Positions 16,574 through 23,479 of a DNA stretch of 29,998 nt are shown here, one piece after another. Source of the stretch: a virus. Position numbers and translations under genes: made by a program. The notes beneath the pieces were generated by a model that had not been told where the DNA came from, did not search any database, and was given only the letters and a program-made list of their open reading frames with translations. Location: the IMG/VR virus record IMGVR_UViG_3300009285_004373, positions 1 through 29,998 of that record; one strand, given 5' to 3'. Position 1 is the first letter of the stretch; the number at the start of each line of letters is the position of its first letter.

Positions 16574-16602
16574 TTTTGTATCCTCCGTTTTTTAATTTGA
16601 TT

Positions 16603-17427
16603 CTAAAATAACAATCCAGCAGCTGTATGATTTATAATAACATCTGGATAAAGTTTCATGACGTCCTTATACCAATCTAAAAATGTTAACAAGCTCATAT
16701 TGGTATAAATAACGTTTCCATTCATGTCTTTTTTCTCATACAAAGTGCCCGATCGTTTTTCTGTTAGAATTCTTTTTTCTGCCATATCTTTATGAATCCC
16801 ACCACAATAAAAATCACCATCTTTCTGCCAGGAAAATTCGTGTCCATATAAATGAACTCTCCGACAGTTTCTAACCGACAACAAAAACGATAATCCAGCC
16901 GAGCCCACATTACCCCCAACAACTAAGGATGTTGAAACTCCGCTCAAGCTTTTATGCCTTTCTACAAAAGTTTTATTTTCATTATCCAAGTCAATACAAG
17001 GATTGTTAATTATGAAAAAATAAATCGGTCCCTTCCAGTTTTTAACAATTTCAGGGTTTGTTGCAACGTCGCAGATTAGTGGTATTCCAGTCGAGTCAAA
17101 GTTGAACATCTTCGCAGCCTCTCCTCTTCCTTCACAGCAAATCACATAATCTGGTTTGATACCATTGTCAATCAAATACTTCGCAGCCATATCCACGGCA
17201 CACACTTCCGTAGGAATTGAAGACCGGCTCCTCTCTTTTAAAGCCGTCAAAGTTTGAGACAAGTTAGGGCTGGCAGCTACCAAACAACCTTCGATTTTCT
17301 GAAAGTCATTCCAGAGTAAACTGACGTCTTTCTTGATTAAAGGTTTGTTGGTTATAATGTTTTGTTCCCACAAATCCTTAAGCCTTGCTAACGTCCTAAT
17401 TGTCCTTGCTTCCATTGTGTCATTCAT
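16603..17427 (-). CDS. DUF115 (Maf/MptE-like) protein B, divergent
   Basis: 274 residues. The family order is kept: GCLVAASPNLSQTL (51-56 in place of GAGPSL), VDMAAKYLIDNGIKPDYVICCEGRGE, then LVVGGNVGSAGLSFLLSVRNCRRVHLYGHEFSW and a C-terminal INHTAAG. The changes in the first glycine motif and the Asp-to-Glu change in the second suggest altered or weakened nucleotide-sugar binding, or a helper role for the neighbouring copy. It starts inside the 62-aa gene (8-nt overlap, AAAGGAA upstream) and ends 29 nt before the major capsid gene. A glycosyltransferase role is inferred from family and context. Confidence 0.72.
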   Translation of the reverse strand: MNDTMEARTIRTLARLKDLWEQNIITNKPLIKKDVSLLWNDFQKIEGCLVAASPNLSQTLTALKERSRSSIPTEVCAVDMAAKYLIDNGIKPDYVICCEGRGEAAKMFNFDSTGIPLICDVATNPEIVKNWKGPIYFFIINNPCIDLDNENKTFVERHKSLSGVSTSLVVGGNVGSAGLSFLLSVRNCRRVHLYGHEFSWQKDGDFYCGGIHKDMAEKRILTEKRSGTLYEKKDMNGNVIYTNMSLLTFLDWYKDVMKLYPDVIINHTAAGLLF

Positions 17428-17608
17428 GTTTTATCAATTCCTTTAGTTGACATATTACCGAGTGAGCTGGTAAATAATTAATATTTTCTATCCTCATCTC
17501 TTCCTTAATACAACTTTGCAAAAAAGCTGCGTCATTCAAATTTAAAAAAACTACGATCTCGTCACCATGTGAAAAAGTATTATTATTCCTGTCCTTTAGT
17601 AAGTACAT
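17420..17608 (-). CDS. Small protein between two DUF115 genes
   Basis: 62 residues. It overlaps the end of the upstream DUF115 gene by 26 nt and the start of the downstream one by 8 nt, and GGTGG lies just before ATG 17608, so it is probably translated by coupling. The N-terminal part looks like two beta strands (NTFSHGDEIVVFLNL), the rest is helical. It could be a helper of the DUF115 proteins. Not recognised. Confidence 0.55.
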   Translation of the reverse strand: MYLLKDRNNNTFSHGDEIVVFLNLNDAAFLQSCIKEEMRIENINYLPAHSVICQLKELIKHE

Positions 17609-18644
17609 TTTCCACCGCCTGTGCAGTCTGCTTTTCCTTTTTAGGTTTCGGGAATTTGTTTTCTCTTTTAATCTTATCTTCGCGAGGAGAGTAGTTTGCG
17701 ATCACCTCTTTTAAAGTTGCAAATCCCATGAAAGGTTCTTTTTCACCTTTATCGTCTATTCCAACAATGCCGCCTTCGGTCGCATTAATACACGTATAAG
17801 GATGCTGCAAAGCTACTTGCTCGTGCCAAGACTTAAACGAGTGCATAGAAAAATTAGTACGCACTCTCTTTTTATTAATATCTAAATGTGTAAGAAGCTG
17901 TTCATTTAAAACTCTTGCTCTTATATTTTGCCCATGTTCTTTTCCAGCATAAAAATGACTGTCAGATTCCCAAGAGCAATCCATCCCTACCAATGCAATC
18001 GTATTAGCTTTCAAACATTGCAAGCAAAAAGCATGGGCAGTTGTAGTTACGTTTCCTCCGCAAGGGAGCTCAAGCAGCACTCCGGGGAAAACAATCTTGT
18101 AATTATTGTTCATCCTCAGCTCTTCACCTTTTTTTACATTCTTCTTTGCAATTGCGTACCGGGAACCTGCAAAAAACTCTTCCGTCTTAGAACCAAAACG
18201 AGGATGCATTGAATTAAAAAAGAATTTGGGCCCGAGCCAATGTTTGATTACTTTTGGGTTTGAAGCAATGTTAACAACGAGAGTGATATCTTTGGTATAT
18301 TTAATCACCGGCTTCACCATCGTCCACATCTTGTCGGACGCATCCAAGCTCACGCAGTATTCTGGTTTAACACCGTGTTCCAACATGAACTTTAAATTAG
18401 CGTCTATTCCGACAATAATTCCTCTTGATCCGACGTTCTTGAGTTCGTTAATATTCTTTTCTAAAGAAGGCCCAGCGCCTACCAGATAAGCAATTAATCC
18501 CTTCGGTAAAGGATTACCTAAAATGTAGAGAGGTTTGTTTGCTTGAATATTCTTATTCCATTTCTTCTCATTACCTTCTCTAGTTTTACGGTTAACAACT
18601 CTACCGATATACTCTGCTGTTCTGTTTTGTCTGTCCGTCAACAT
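17583..18644 (-). CDS. DUF115 (Maf/MptE-like) protein A, candidate virion glycosyltransferase
   Basis: 353 residues. Core motifs are IAYLVGAGPSLEKNINELKN (GAGPSL 56-61), GIIVGIDANLKFMLEHGVKPEYCVSLDASDK and ALVGMDCSW, then CINATEGG near the end of the core; the last 40 residues are a Lys-rich tail (PKPKKEKQ). This is the same family as flagellar Maf transferases that attach nonulosonic acids to flagellin. GAGG lies 7 nt upstream of ATG 18644. It follows the decoration gene after a hairpin and precedes the second DUF115 and the capsid gene. The likely target is the capsid or decoration protein, which is inference. Confidence 0.82.
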   Translation of the reverse strand: MLTDRQNRTAEYIGRVVNRKTREGNEKKWNKNIQANKPLYILGNPLPKGLIAYLVGAGPSLEKNINELKNVGSRGIIVGIDANLKFMLEHGVKPEYCVSLDASDKMWTMVKPVIKYTKDITLVVNIASNPKVIKHWLGPKFFFNSMHPRFGSKTEEFFAGSRYAIAKKNVKKGEELRMNNNYKIVFPGVLLELPCGGNVTTTAHAFCLQCLKANTIALVGMDCSWESDSHFYAGKEHGQNIRARVLNEQLLTHLDINKKRVRTNFSMHSFKSWHEQVALQHPYTCINATEGGIVGIDDKGEKEPFMGFATLKEVIANYSPREDKIKRENKFPKPKKEKQTAQAVENVLTKGQE

Positions 18645-18675
18645 TTCATGCTCCTCTTTTATAAGATTTTAAGGT

Positions 18676-18714
18676 ATGGTGTGCTGAGTAAAAAGGATAA
18701 ACCCAGCACACCAT
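18676..18714 (-). promoter_or_regulatory. Strong hairpin after the decoration-like gene
   Basis: Perfect 11-bp inverted repeat (ATGGTGTGCTG / CAGCACACCAT) with a 17-nt loop, 31 nt after the decoration stop. The following coding-strand sequence is A/T-rich but has no clean T run, so it is either a leaky terminator or an RNA processing/stability element that lowers expression of the DUF115 genes relative to the structural gene. Confidence 0.65.
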
Positions 18715-18744
18715 CACCTCATTACCTACGCCGATCCAACTAGA

Positions 18745-19701
18745 TTATAACGCCCAATGGCAATAGCCAACAGGAAGTCTTGCTATCCCGTGAAGCTGGA
18801 ACAACATACCTGCCGTTGCTTTAGTTACAGCTGAGCCAAACACAACATACCCAATTGCAATTTCACCGGAAGTCTGGGTTGTGGGCGTAAAATACGCTGC
18901 ACTGAAACCGGTCTTAGTGAAAGTAGCAAGTGTGGTTTTTGTACCGGAACAAGTTCTGTAAGCGAATCCGCCTGACCTTGCAACAATCATTCTTGCTTTC
19001 CAAGCAGACGCTGCACCGCCGGTAAGTTTACCGACTGCAAGATTTGTGTCTCTTGTAATACGGCAGAATTTACCTTTGATGACAACTAAATTACCCTGGC
19101 GATTGCCTGTGTAGGTTGTCCCAACATCAACAAATGACTGAGAATTTCCCGAAATAGGGAGCACACGACAATCGTTGATGATACGGTTTTCAAGAAAGAA
19201 AGCTATGTCAAGTCCGACTTCGTCTTTCTCAATTAATCGAACATACTGAGCATCGTTTGCAGTTGCACCAGAGAAGGTTTTTTCGATTTTCCCGATTGCT
19301 TCTGAAACTTTAACGTTCGCCCTGGTGAAAAGCTGAGCACCAGAAGCACCTGAAGAGAATTTAACCAAGTCTCCAGCGTTTCCTGATGTTTCAACAATTG
19401 CCAGTTTAAACACTCCCTTTTTGTAAACAGGAATAGCCTGATTAGCAGTAGCAGCAGCGTACAGAGTTGTACCGACGGTGTCGGCACTAAAATCTGCGTC
19501 TGCTACACCAACCACCCATGGAGCGTAGCTTGCGGAAGCGATAGGAGATATTCTTCCTAAAGCACCGAGCGTTGCTCTTGAGCGAGGGTCTGCTTTCCTG
19601 GGCATTACAACAACGTCACCACTTGAAATACCAGTAGAGTTTTTTGGGATATATACCTGAAAGTCTCCATTGTGTGCAAAATTTTCTTTTATCTGAGCCA
19701 T
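18745..19701 (-). CDS. Decoration-like head protein (putative)
   Basis: 318 residues from ATG 19701, preceded by GGAGG; a longer frame from a TTG at 19716 overlaps that site and is rejected. The N-terminal half has the small-barrel pattern of phage head decoration proteins (GISSGDVVVMP, SYAPWVVGVADADF, IPVYKKGVFKLAI, GDLVKFSSGA). The C-terminal half is another beta-rich region rich in Thr, Ala, Ser and Gly. It sits between protease/scaffold and the major capsid gene, the usual place for a decoration protein. The many surface-type Ser/Thr residues make it a candidate sugar acceptor. Exact family not certain. Confidence 0.6.
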   Translation of the reverse strand: MAQIKENFAHNGDFQVYIPKNSTGISSGDVVVMPRKADPRSRATLGALGRISPIASASYAPWVVGVADADFSADTVGTTLYAAATANQAIPVYKKGVFKLAIVETSGNAGDLVKFSSGASGAQLFTRANVKVSEAIGKIEKTFSGATANDAQYVRLIEKDEVGLDIAFFLENRIINDCRVLPISGNSQSFVDVGTTYTGNRQGNLVVIKGKFCRITRDTNLAVGKLTGGAASAWKARMIVARSGGFAYRTCSGTKTTLATFTKTGFSAAYFTPTTQTSGEIAIGYVVFGSAVTKATAGMLFQLHGIARLPVGYCHWAL

Positions 19702-19738
19702 ATGAGTATCCTCCAATGTTTAATTTTAACATCAACAG

Positions 19739-20230
19739 CTATTTATCTTTCTTCTCTTCTTTGATTCCAAATATTCCTTCGTTGAACTTCTTCTGATCTT
19801 CCGCGATCACTTCGGTTTTCTTTTCAACATCGCCCATGCCTTTTACTGGACTAACTTTTCCGACGATAGATTCTCTATCAACGATTAAGTTTTTTACCTG
19901 CTCTTCAACAGTGACAACTTTGTCTCCGTTTTTATATTCTGAGCAATTCATGAGCAGGCCCTTGAATATTTCTGTTTTAGCTTCAACCGGAAGTTTGCTT
20001 TCCGCTAAAGCTTTTTCAACAACTTTCTCTTTGAGTTGAAGCTGTTCTTTAACTTGCATCTCGTCAAGTTTTTTCTTCAAGTCTTGCTGAGAAGCTTCCT
20101 GCTCTTTCAGCTTCGCTTCAAGTTCACTAATCTTTTTATCCTTCTCAACTATCGCTACTTTCTCAATTTCGGATATAAGATCCTGCCTTGATTCTTTTAA
20201 CATGCCCAACGTAATCTCAGTTATCTGCAT
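19739..20230 (-). CDS. Free scaffold protein from an internal start (163 aa)
   Basis: An in-frame ATG (codon 266 of the protease gene) at 20230 is preceded by a perfect AGGAGG at 20244-20239, with 8 nt spacing. Translation from it gives only the coiled-coil scaffold region and C-terminus, without the protease. This is the arrangement of lambda C/Nu3, where the scaffold is made in excess from a nested start. Peptide evidence would be needed, but the site is as strong as those of real genes here. Confidence 0.7.
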   Translation of the reverse strand: MQITEITLGMLKESRQDLISEIEKVAIVEKDKKISELEAKLKEQEASQQDLKKKLDEMQVKEQLQLKEKVVEKALAESKLPVEAKTEIFKGLLMNCSEYKNGDKVVTVEEQVKNLIVDRESIVGKVSPVKGMGDVEKKTEVIAEDQKKFNEGIFGIKEEKKDK

Positions 20231-21025
20231 TTCACTTGCCTCCTGTGTATTTTTATCTTGCTTATCGTTTTCTATAAACGAAACCATTCCGAAAGGAACA
20301 TTCCCACCATAGTCAACAAAATCGCAAGACTTTACGTATTCAATACTCTCAACAATGTTGCCTGAACGCCCGTTCACGTCTCCCTTCCTTGCTTTTCCGC
20401 GGCCTATAATCGAATCTGCAATTTCATCAGGAGCCAATTTGCAACGTTCCCAGAGCCAATTGTCAAGTATTTTTACTCTACCCATCGCTACTTTCCTACC
20501 GTCCGAAAGCGTATCTACCCATGTTTCCTGGATTGAGCCAGCCCAATCTCTTAAATCACGAGAATCAGTTTCAACTTTCGGATGGTTAAGGTACATCTTC
20601 CGTCTTGACTGGAGATAAGAGGCAGATTCAATTACTGCCTTCGGTTTGTAGTAATTGTTGTCTACCTCGTTCCCCCATCCTTCCACTAACAAAGGGATTG
20701 CAATTTCACGCTTTTCATCGTTAGGTTTGTGCTTTACATTATCCTTAAACTGCTCCCTCAATGCAGTCATTTGCACTTGCGCGGTGAAAAAACCTTCTCC
20801 GCCTTTAAAGCTTTCAGAGTACTCGTCGACTTTCATTTTTTTCGCTGCTTGCTTTAATTTCGGCATCGCTTTTTCCCCAAACTCGTGCGATATAGCTTTA
20901 TTTAAAGAATCACGAAGTAACGGTAAATTTATTTGACCGTCTTTTTCTTTAAAGGGAAAGTGACGGCTTCCGTCTTTTGCGATGTACGCGAAACTAGAAT
21001 CTGGTAATTCATTAATATTAATCAT
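19739..21025 (-). CDS. Capsid maturation protease fused to scaffold
   Basis: 428 residues. Residues 1-65 form a small domain (LPDSSFAYIAKDGSRHFPF) found at the start of some phage protease proteins. The protease domain, about 105-255, has IAIPLLVEGWGNEVDNNYY, YLNHP (likely catalytic H148), GSIQETW, and ADSIIGRG (likely catalytic S205) followed by VESIEYVKSCDFVDYGG, matching prohead serine proteases. Residues 275-340 are a charged coiled coil (KKISELEAKLKEQEASQQDL), the scaffold part, and the tail is Lys/Glu-rich. The start has GGAGATAAC upstream and overlaps the 52-aa ORF. The protease would process scaffold and capsid protein during head maturation. Confidence 0.85.
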   Translation of the reverse strand: MININELPDSSFAYIAKDGSRHFPFKEKDGQINLPLLRDSLNKAISHEFGEKAMPKLKQAAKKMKVDEYSESFKGGEGFFTAQVQMTALREQFKDNVKHKPNDEKREIAIPLLVEGWGNEVDNNYYKPKAVIESASYLQSRRKMYLNHPKVETDSRDLRDWAGSIQETWVDTLSDGRKVAMGRVKILDNWLWERCKLAPDEIADSIIGRGKARKGDVNGRSGNIVESIEYVKSCDFVDYGGNVPFGMVSFIENDKQDKNTQEASEMQITEITLGMLKESRQDLISEIEKVAIVEKDKKISELEAKLKEQEASQQDLKKKLDEMQVKEQLQLKEKVVEKALAESKLPVEAKTEIFKGLLMNCSEYKNGDKVVTVEEQVKNLIVDRESIVGKVSPVKGMGDVEKKTEVIAEDQKKFNEGIFGIKEEKKDK

Positions 21026-21176
21026 TGTTATCTCCTGAATTCGAATTTCTTAAATAACTGTAATTGCGTCTATCGAAATTTAATTCTTTACGGTGTTCCT
21101 TCTCTTGCATTTGCTTCTTAATCTTATTTCTTAAATGCTTATTCTTCTGTTCTCGTAAATATTCTTTATCCAACAC
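21018..21176 (-). CDS. Small basic ORF, 52 aa
   Basis: It begins at GTG 21176 (or TTG 21173) with AGGAGG formed by the stop of the preceding gene, and ends inside the start of the protease gene (8-nt overlap). The product is mostly Lys/Arg/Glu helix (KNKHLRNKIKKQMQEKEHRKEL). Position and ribosome binding site support translation; the function is unknown. It fills what would otherwise be a 160-nt gap. Confidence 0.5.
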   Translation of the reverse strand: MLDKEYLREQKNKHLRNKIKKQMQEKEHRKELNFDRRNYSYLRNSNSGDNND

Positions 21177-21185
21177 AATGTCCTC

Positions 21186-22001
21186 CTAAGAAGGTAAAAC
21201 CGTTAGCCCGTAACACATACAATTAGGATGCACTGGAGCAGGAAAATCGTCAGGGTCAAATATCTGACCATCATACGGATCACATATGTCGTATTCAGGA
21301 TGTGCGCCCGAAAGCTTAAACTGTAATTTATAGCCCATTGCTTTGGCCGTATCCGCTTGCCCATCAATATAAGCACGGTTTGTCTCTGTCCGGGCCACAC
21401 GTAAAGCGTTCTTGTAGGCTGATTTGTAGGTTCCGGTACCTGGTCTAAGCAAGTCCCGTAACTTTCCACGTACGGTGTCAGGTTGGTTCAAGAAGCCTCT
21501 TAAATCACGGCTTATCCGGCCTGCCGATGCTCCCTGCAAAATGTCACCTGCAAGAATACGTTTAAGCTCGAATTCGTTATCTCGTGTCAACTTCCAAACT
21601 CTCTCTGAAAGTGTTAGCCCATCAACACCTCTTAGGTTAACAATATCGTTTCGGATTGCTTTGGTAATATTGGTTAACAGATCGCTGGTAACTTTACGAT
21701 GAGGAGCCACCGCGCCCATTATCGACTTCATCCCGAGCGTTGCGGAATCTGCTACTCCAACTTTGAGCTGCCGCGCAAGTTGAATGCGATAATCTTTGAG
21801 TGCATTCCTCATATATTTATCGACAATAAGTTTTATCTTTGCTTTGTCAATTGTTCCAGAAGAGTTAACGTTCCTATTGATAATATTTGAAAGAACAATC
21901 TCCGTATTCTTATGCAAGTCAGCAAGAGCCCCCTCAAGTTGTATTTGATATTTAAGAAAATCCTTGTGTGCTCGCTCTTCGCTGCGAAACGGTATAGCCA
22001 T
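21186..22001 (-). CDS. MuF / SPP1 gp7-type minor head protein
   Basis: 271 residues. The first 190 are helical. The C-terminal domain has ARTETNRAYIDGQADTAKAM, then HPEYDICDPYDGQIF and APVHPNCMCYGLTVL, the Cys/His signature of the Mu F / SPP1 gp7 head morphogenesis family. These proteins bind the portal inside the head and are ejected in some phages. The start overlaps the portal stop as TAATG; the gene is close to the usual size. Confidence 0.9.
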   Translation of the reverse strand: MAIPFRSEERAHKDFLKYQIQLEGALADLHKNTEIVLSNIINRNVNSSGTIDKAKIKLIVDKYMRNALKDYRIQLARQLKVGVADSATLGMKSIMGAVAPHRKVTSDLLTNITKAIRNDIVNLRGVDGLTLSERVWKLTRDNEFELKRILAGDILQGASAGRISRDLRGFLNQPDTVRGKLRDLLRPGTGTYKSAYKNALRVARTETNRAYIDGQADTAKAMGYKLQFKLSGAHPEYDICDPYDGQIFDPDDFPAPVHPNCMCYGLTVLPS

Positions 22002-23479
22002 TATTCAGGCTCCTGATTTTTAGCATCCAACTCCGCTTGTCTTTCGGCGTCGTAGTTCGGGTCTTCTGCTTGTGCTTGTTTGCTTCTTGCGATCTTCTCT
22101 TGTTCCTTCACAAAATCATAGCCAAGTTTACCGGCTATTGTTTCGTCAGAAGCCCAACCCATCGTTGAGTGAATTTGATAAGCTTCGGTATCCGTCTTAA
22201 GCTCCTTGTGTATCATCTGAGGAAATTCGATGCTTGTACTTGTCTTCGTCAGTACAACGGTTTTAGTTTCTGTTTGGAGAGCCTGGTCAATTGCCTCTCT
22301 GATCGCTTTGAGTTTCTTCGGTATTAACTTTATAACCCAACTTTCATACAACTTAGTTTCAGTCGAAGTCGCTGGGATAACTTTCTTAACAAGCAACCGC
22401 TCAATTACTTTTCTAAAGATGGCTTGAAAGTAAATTGCAAATGTATCTTGTAGATCCTCGATGCTTTTAACGTATGGGTTTTCTGAGACTAAAGTACTGG
22501 AATAATTTGCATTGGATGCGTCTGCTAAGAGAAATTCAGGAGCATTTAATCCAGAACAAATCGAAAGCTTAATCAGTCTTGCGTCTTCCTTGCAATCGTC
22601 CGCTCTTATCTCAGGGTTGCACCATTTATATTCAATTGATTCATTATGTACAATTACTGAACCAAGTTTCGGCATCTTCTTTGAAGCGGTAGAAACACCC
22701 GCATCGATTTTTGCATCACTCATTCCATCAGAAACGGATTGAACCTTATCCGCTCCTGCCATTTTACCTTTCACAATCTTCTCAAGAATGTGGCCTGCTG
22801 CGATACGATTCTTACGGGTGCGTCCTTCTATAAAGTCGTCCAACTGCACTAGCCTTTTAATCACCGGCTCCATATACGAGCGGCCTCGCTTCATGTTCAT
22901 GTCTACATTTAATTTTATATGTATAACGTCCGCTGAAGGTATTGATTCATTTGAAACGGTTGTTGCGCCAAGAGCAGTCCATTGTCTTTCATACGATTCA
23001 ATTGTCTCGTTATCTTCAGGGTCTCTCTTAATGTCAACAATTTGTTCAGGCTCAACAAAACGAATCTGGCAAGTTCCTGAAGAAGACTCAAAGAAACGTA
23101 TGAAGACCTCGCCGTCTCTTAAAGCCCGACGGACAATCTCTTTCTGCCTGAGTTCCATATTATTTGAGGGATTATTCCAAAACTGGTCCAGAGATTCTTG
23201 TACAATTGGATTTTCGTCTTCAGAGTGATAAACAATTCCCGAACCAATAATATAATGTACGGCGGATTCAACCAAGCAACGTCCCTCGGGAGTCTTCCAA
23301 TACCGGTCACGGCTATTGGTTAAAAGTTGTATGCGTTCTTCGGTTGTTAATTCCTTCTCAGCTTTCGGATCACCAATCTTATTCCAGGGGCCGTCTTTAT
23401 TAAAATCTCTGTATGTTTCGGAGAGCATCATCTCTACTCCGTTTTCCACTATCTTCTCGCTAAATTTATTTATTGCCAT
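22001..23479 (-). CDS. Portal protein
   Basis: 492 residues. It forms the ring through which DNA enters and leaves the head. Order (large terminase, portal, MuF) and sequence agree: YWKTPEGRCLVESAVHYIIGSGI, a RRALRDGEVFIRFFES strand, FVEPEQIVDI, the VIHIKLNVDMNMKRGRSYMEPVIKRL segment and a long stem helix near 375-400. The C-terminus is polar and disordered. ATG 23479 has GGAG upstream and overlaps the terminase by 10 nt. Confidence 0.88.
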   Translation of the reverse strand: MAINKFSEKIVENGVEMMLSETYRDFNKDGPWNKIGDPKAEKELTTEERIQLLTNSRDRYWKTPEGRCLVESAVHYIIGSGIVYHSEDENPIVQESLDQFWNNPSNNMELRQKEIVRRALRDGEVFIRFFESSSGTCQIRFVEPEQIVDIKRDPEDNETIESYERQWTALGATTVSNESIPSADVIHIKLNVDMNMKRGRSYMEPVIKRLVQLDDFIEGRTRKNRIAAGHILEKIVKGKMAGADKVQSVSDGMSDAKIDAGVSTASKKMPKLGSVIVHNESIEYKWCNPEIRADDCKEDARLIKLSICSGLNAPEFLLADASNANYSSTLVSENPYVKSIEDLQDTFAIYFQAIFRKVIERLLVKKVIPATSTETKLYESWVIKLIPKKLKAIREAIDQALQTETKTVVLTKTSTSIEFPQMIHKELKTDTEAYQIHSTMGWASDETIAGKLGYDFVKEQEKIARSKQAQAEDPNYDAERQAELDAKNQEPE

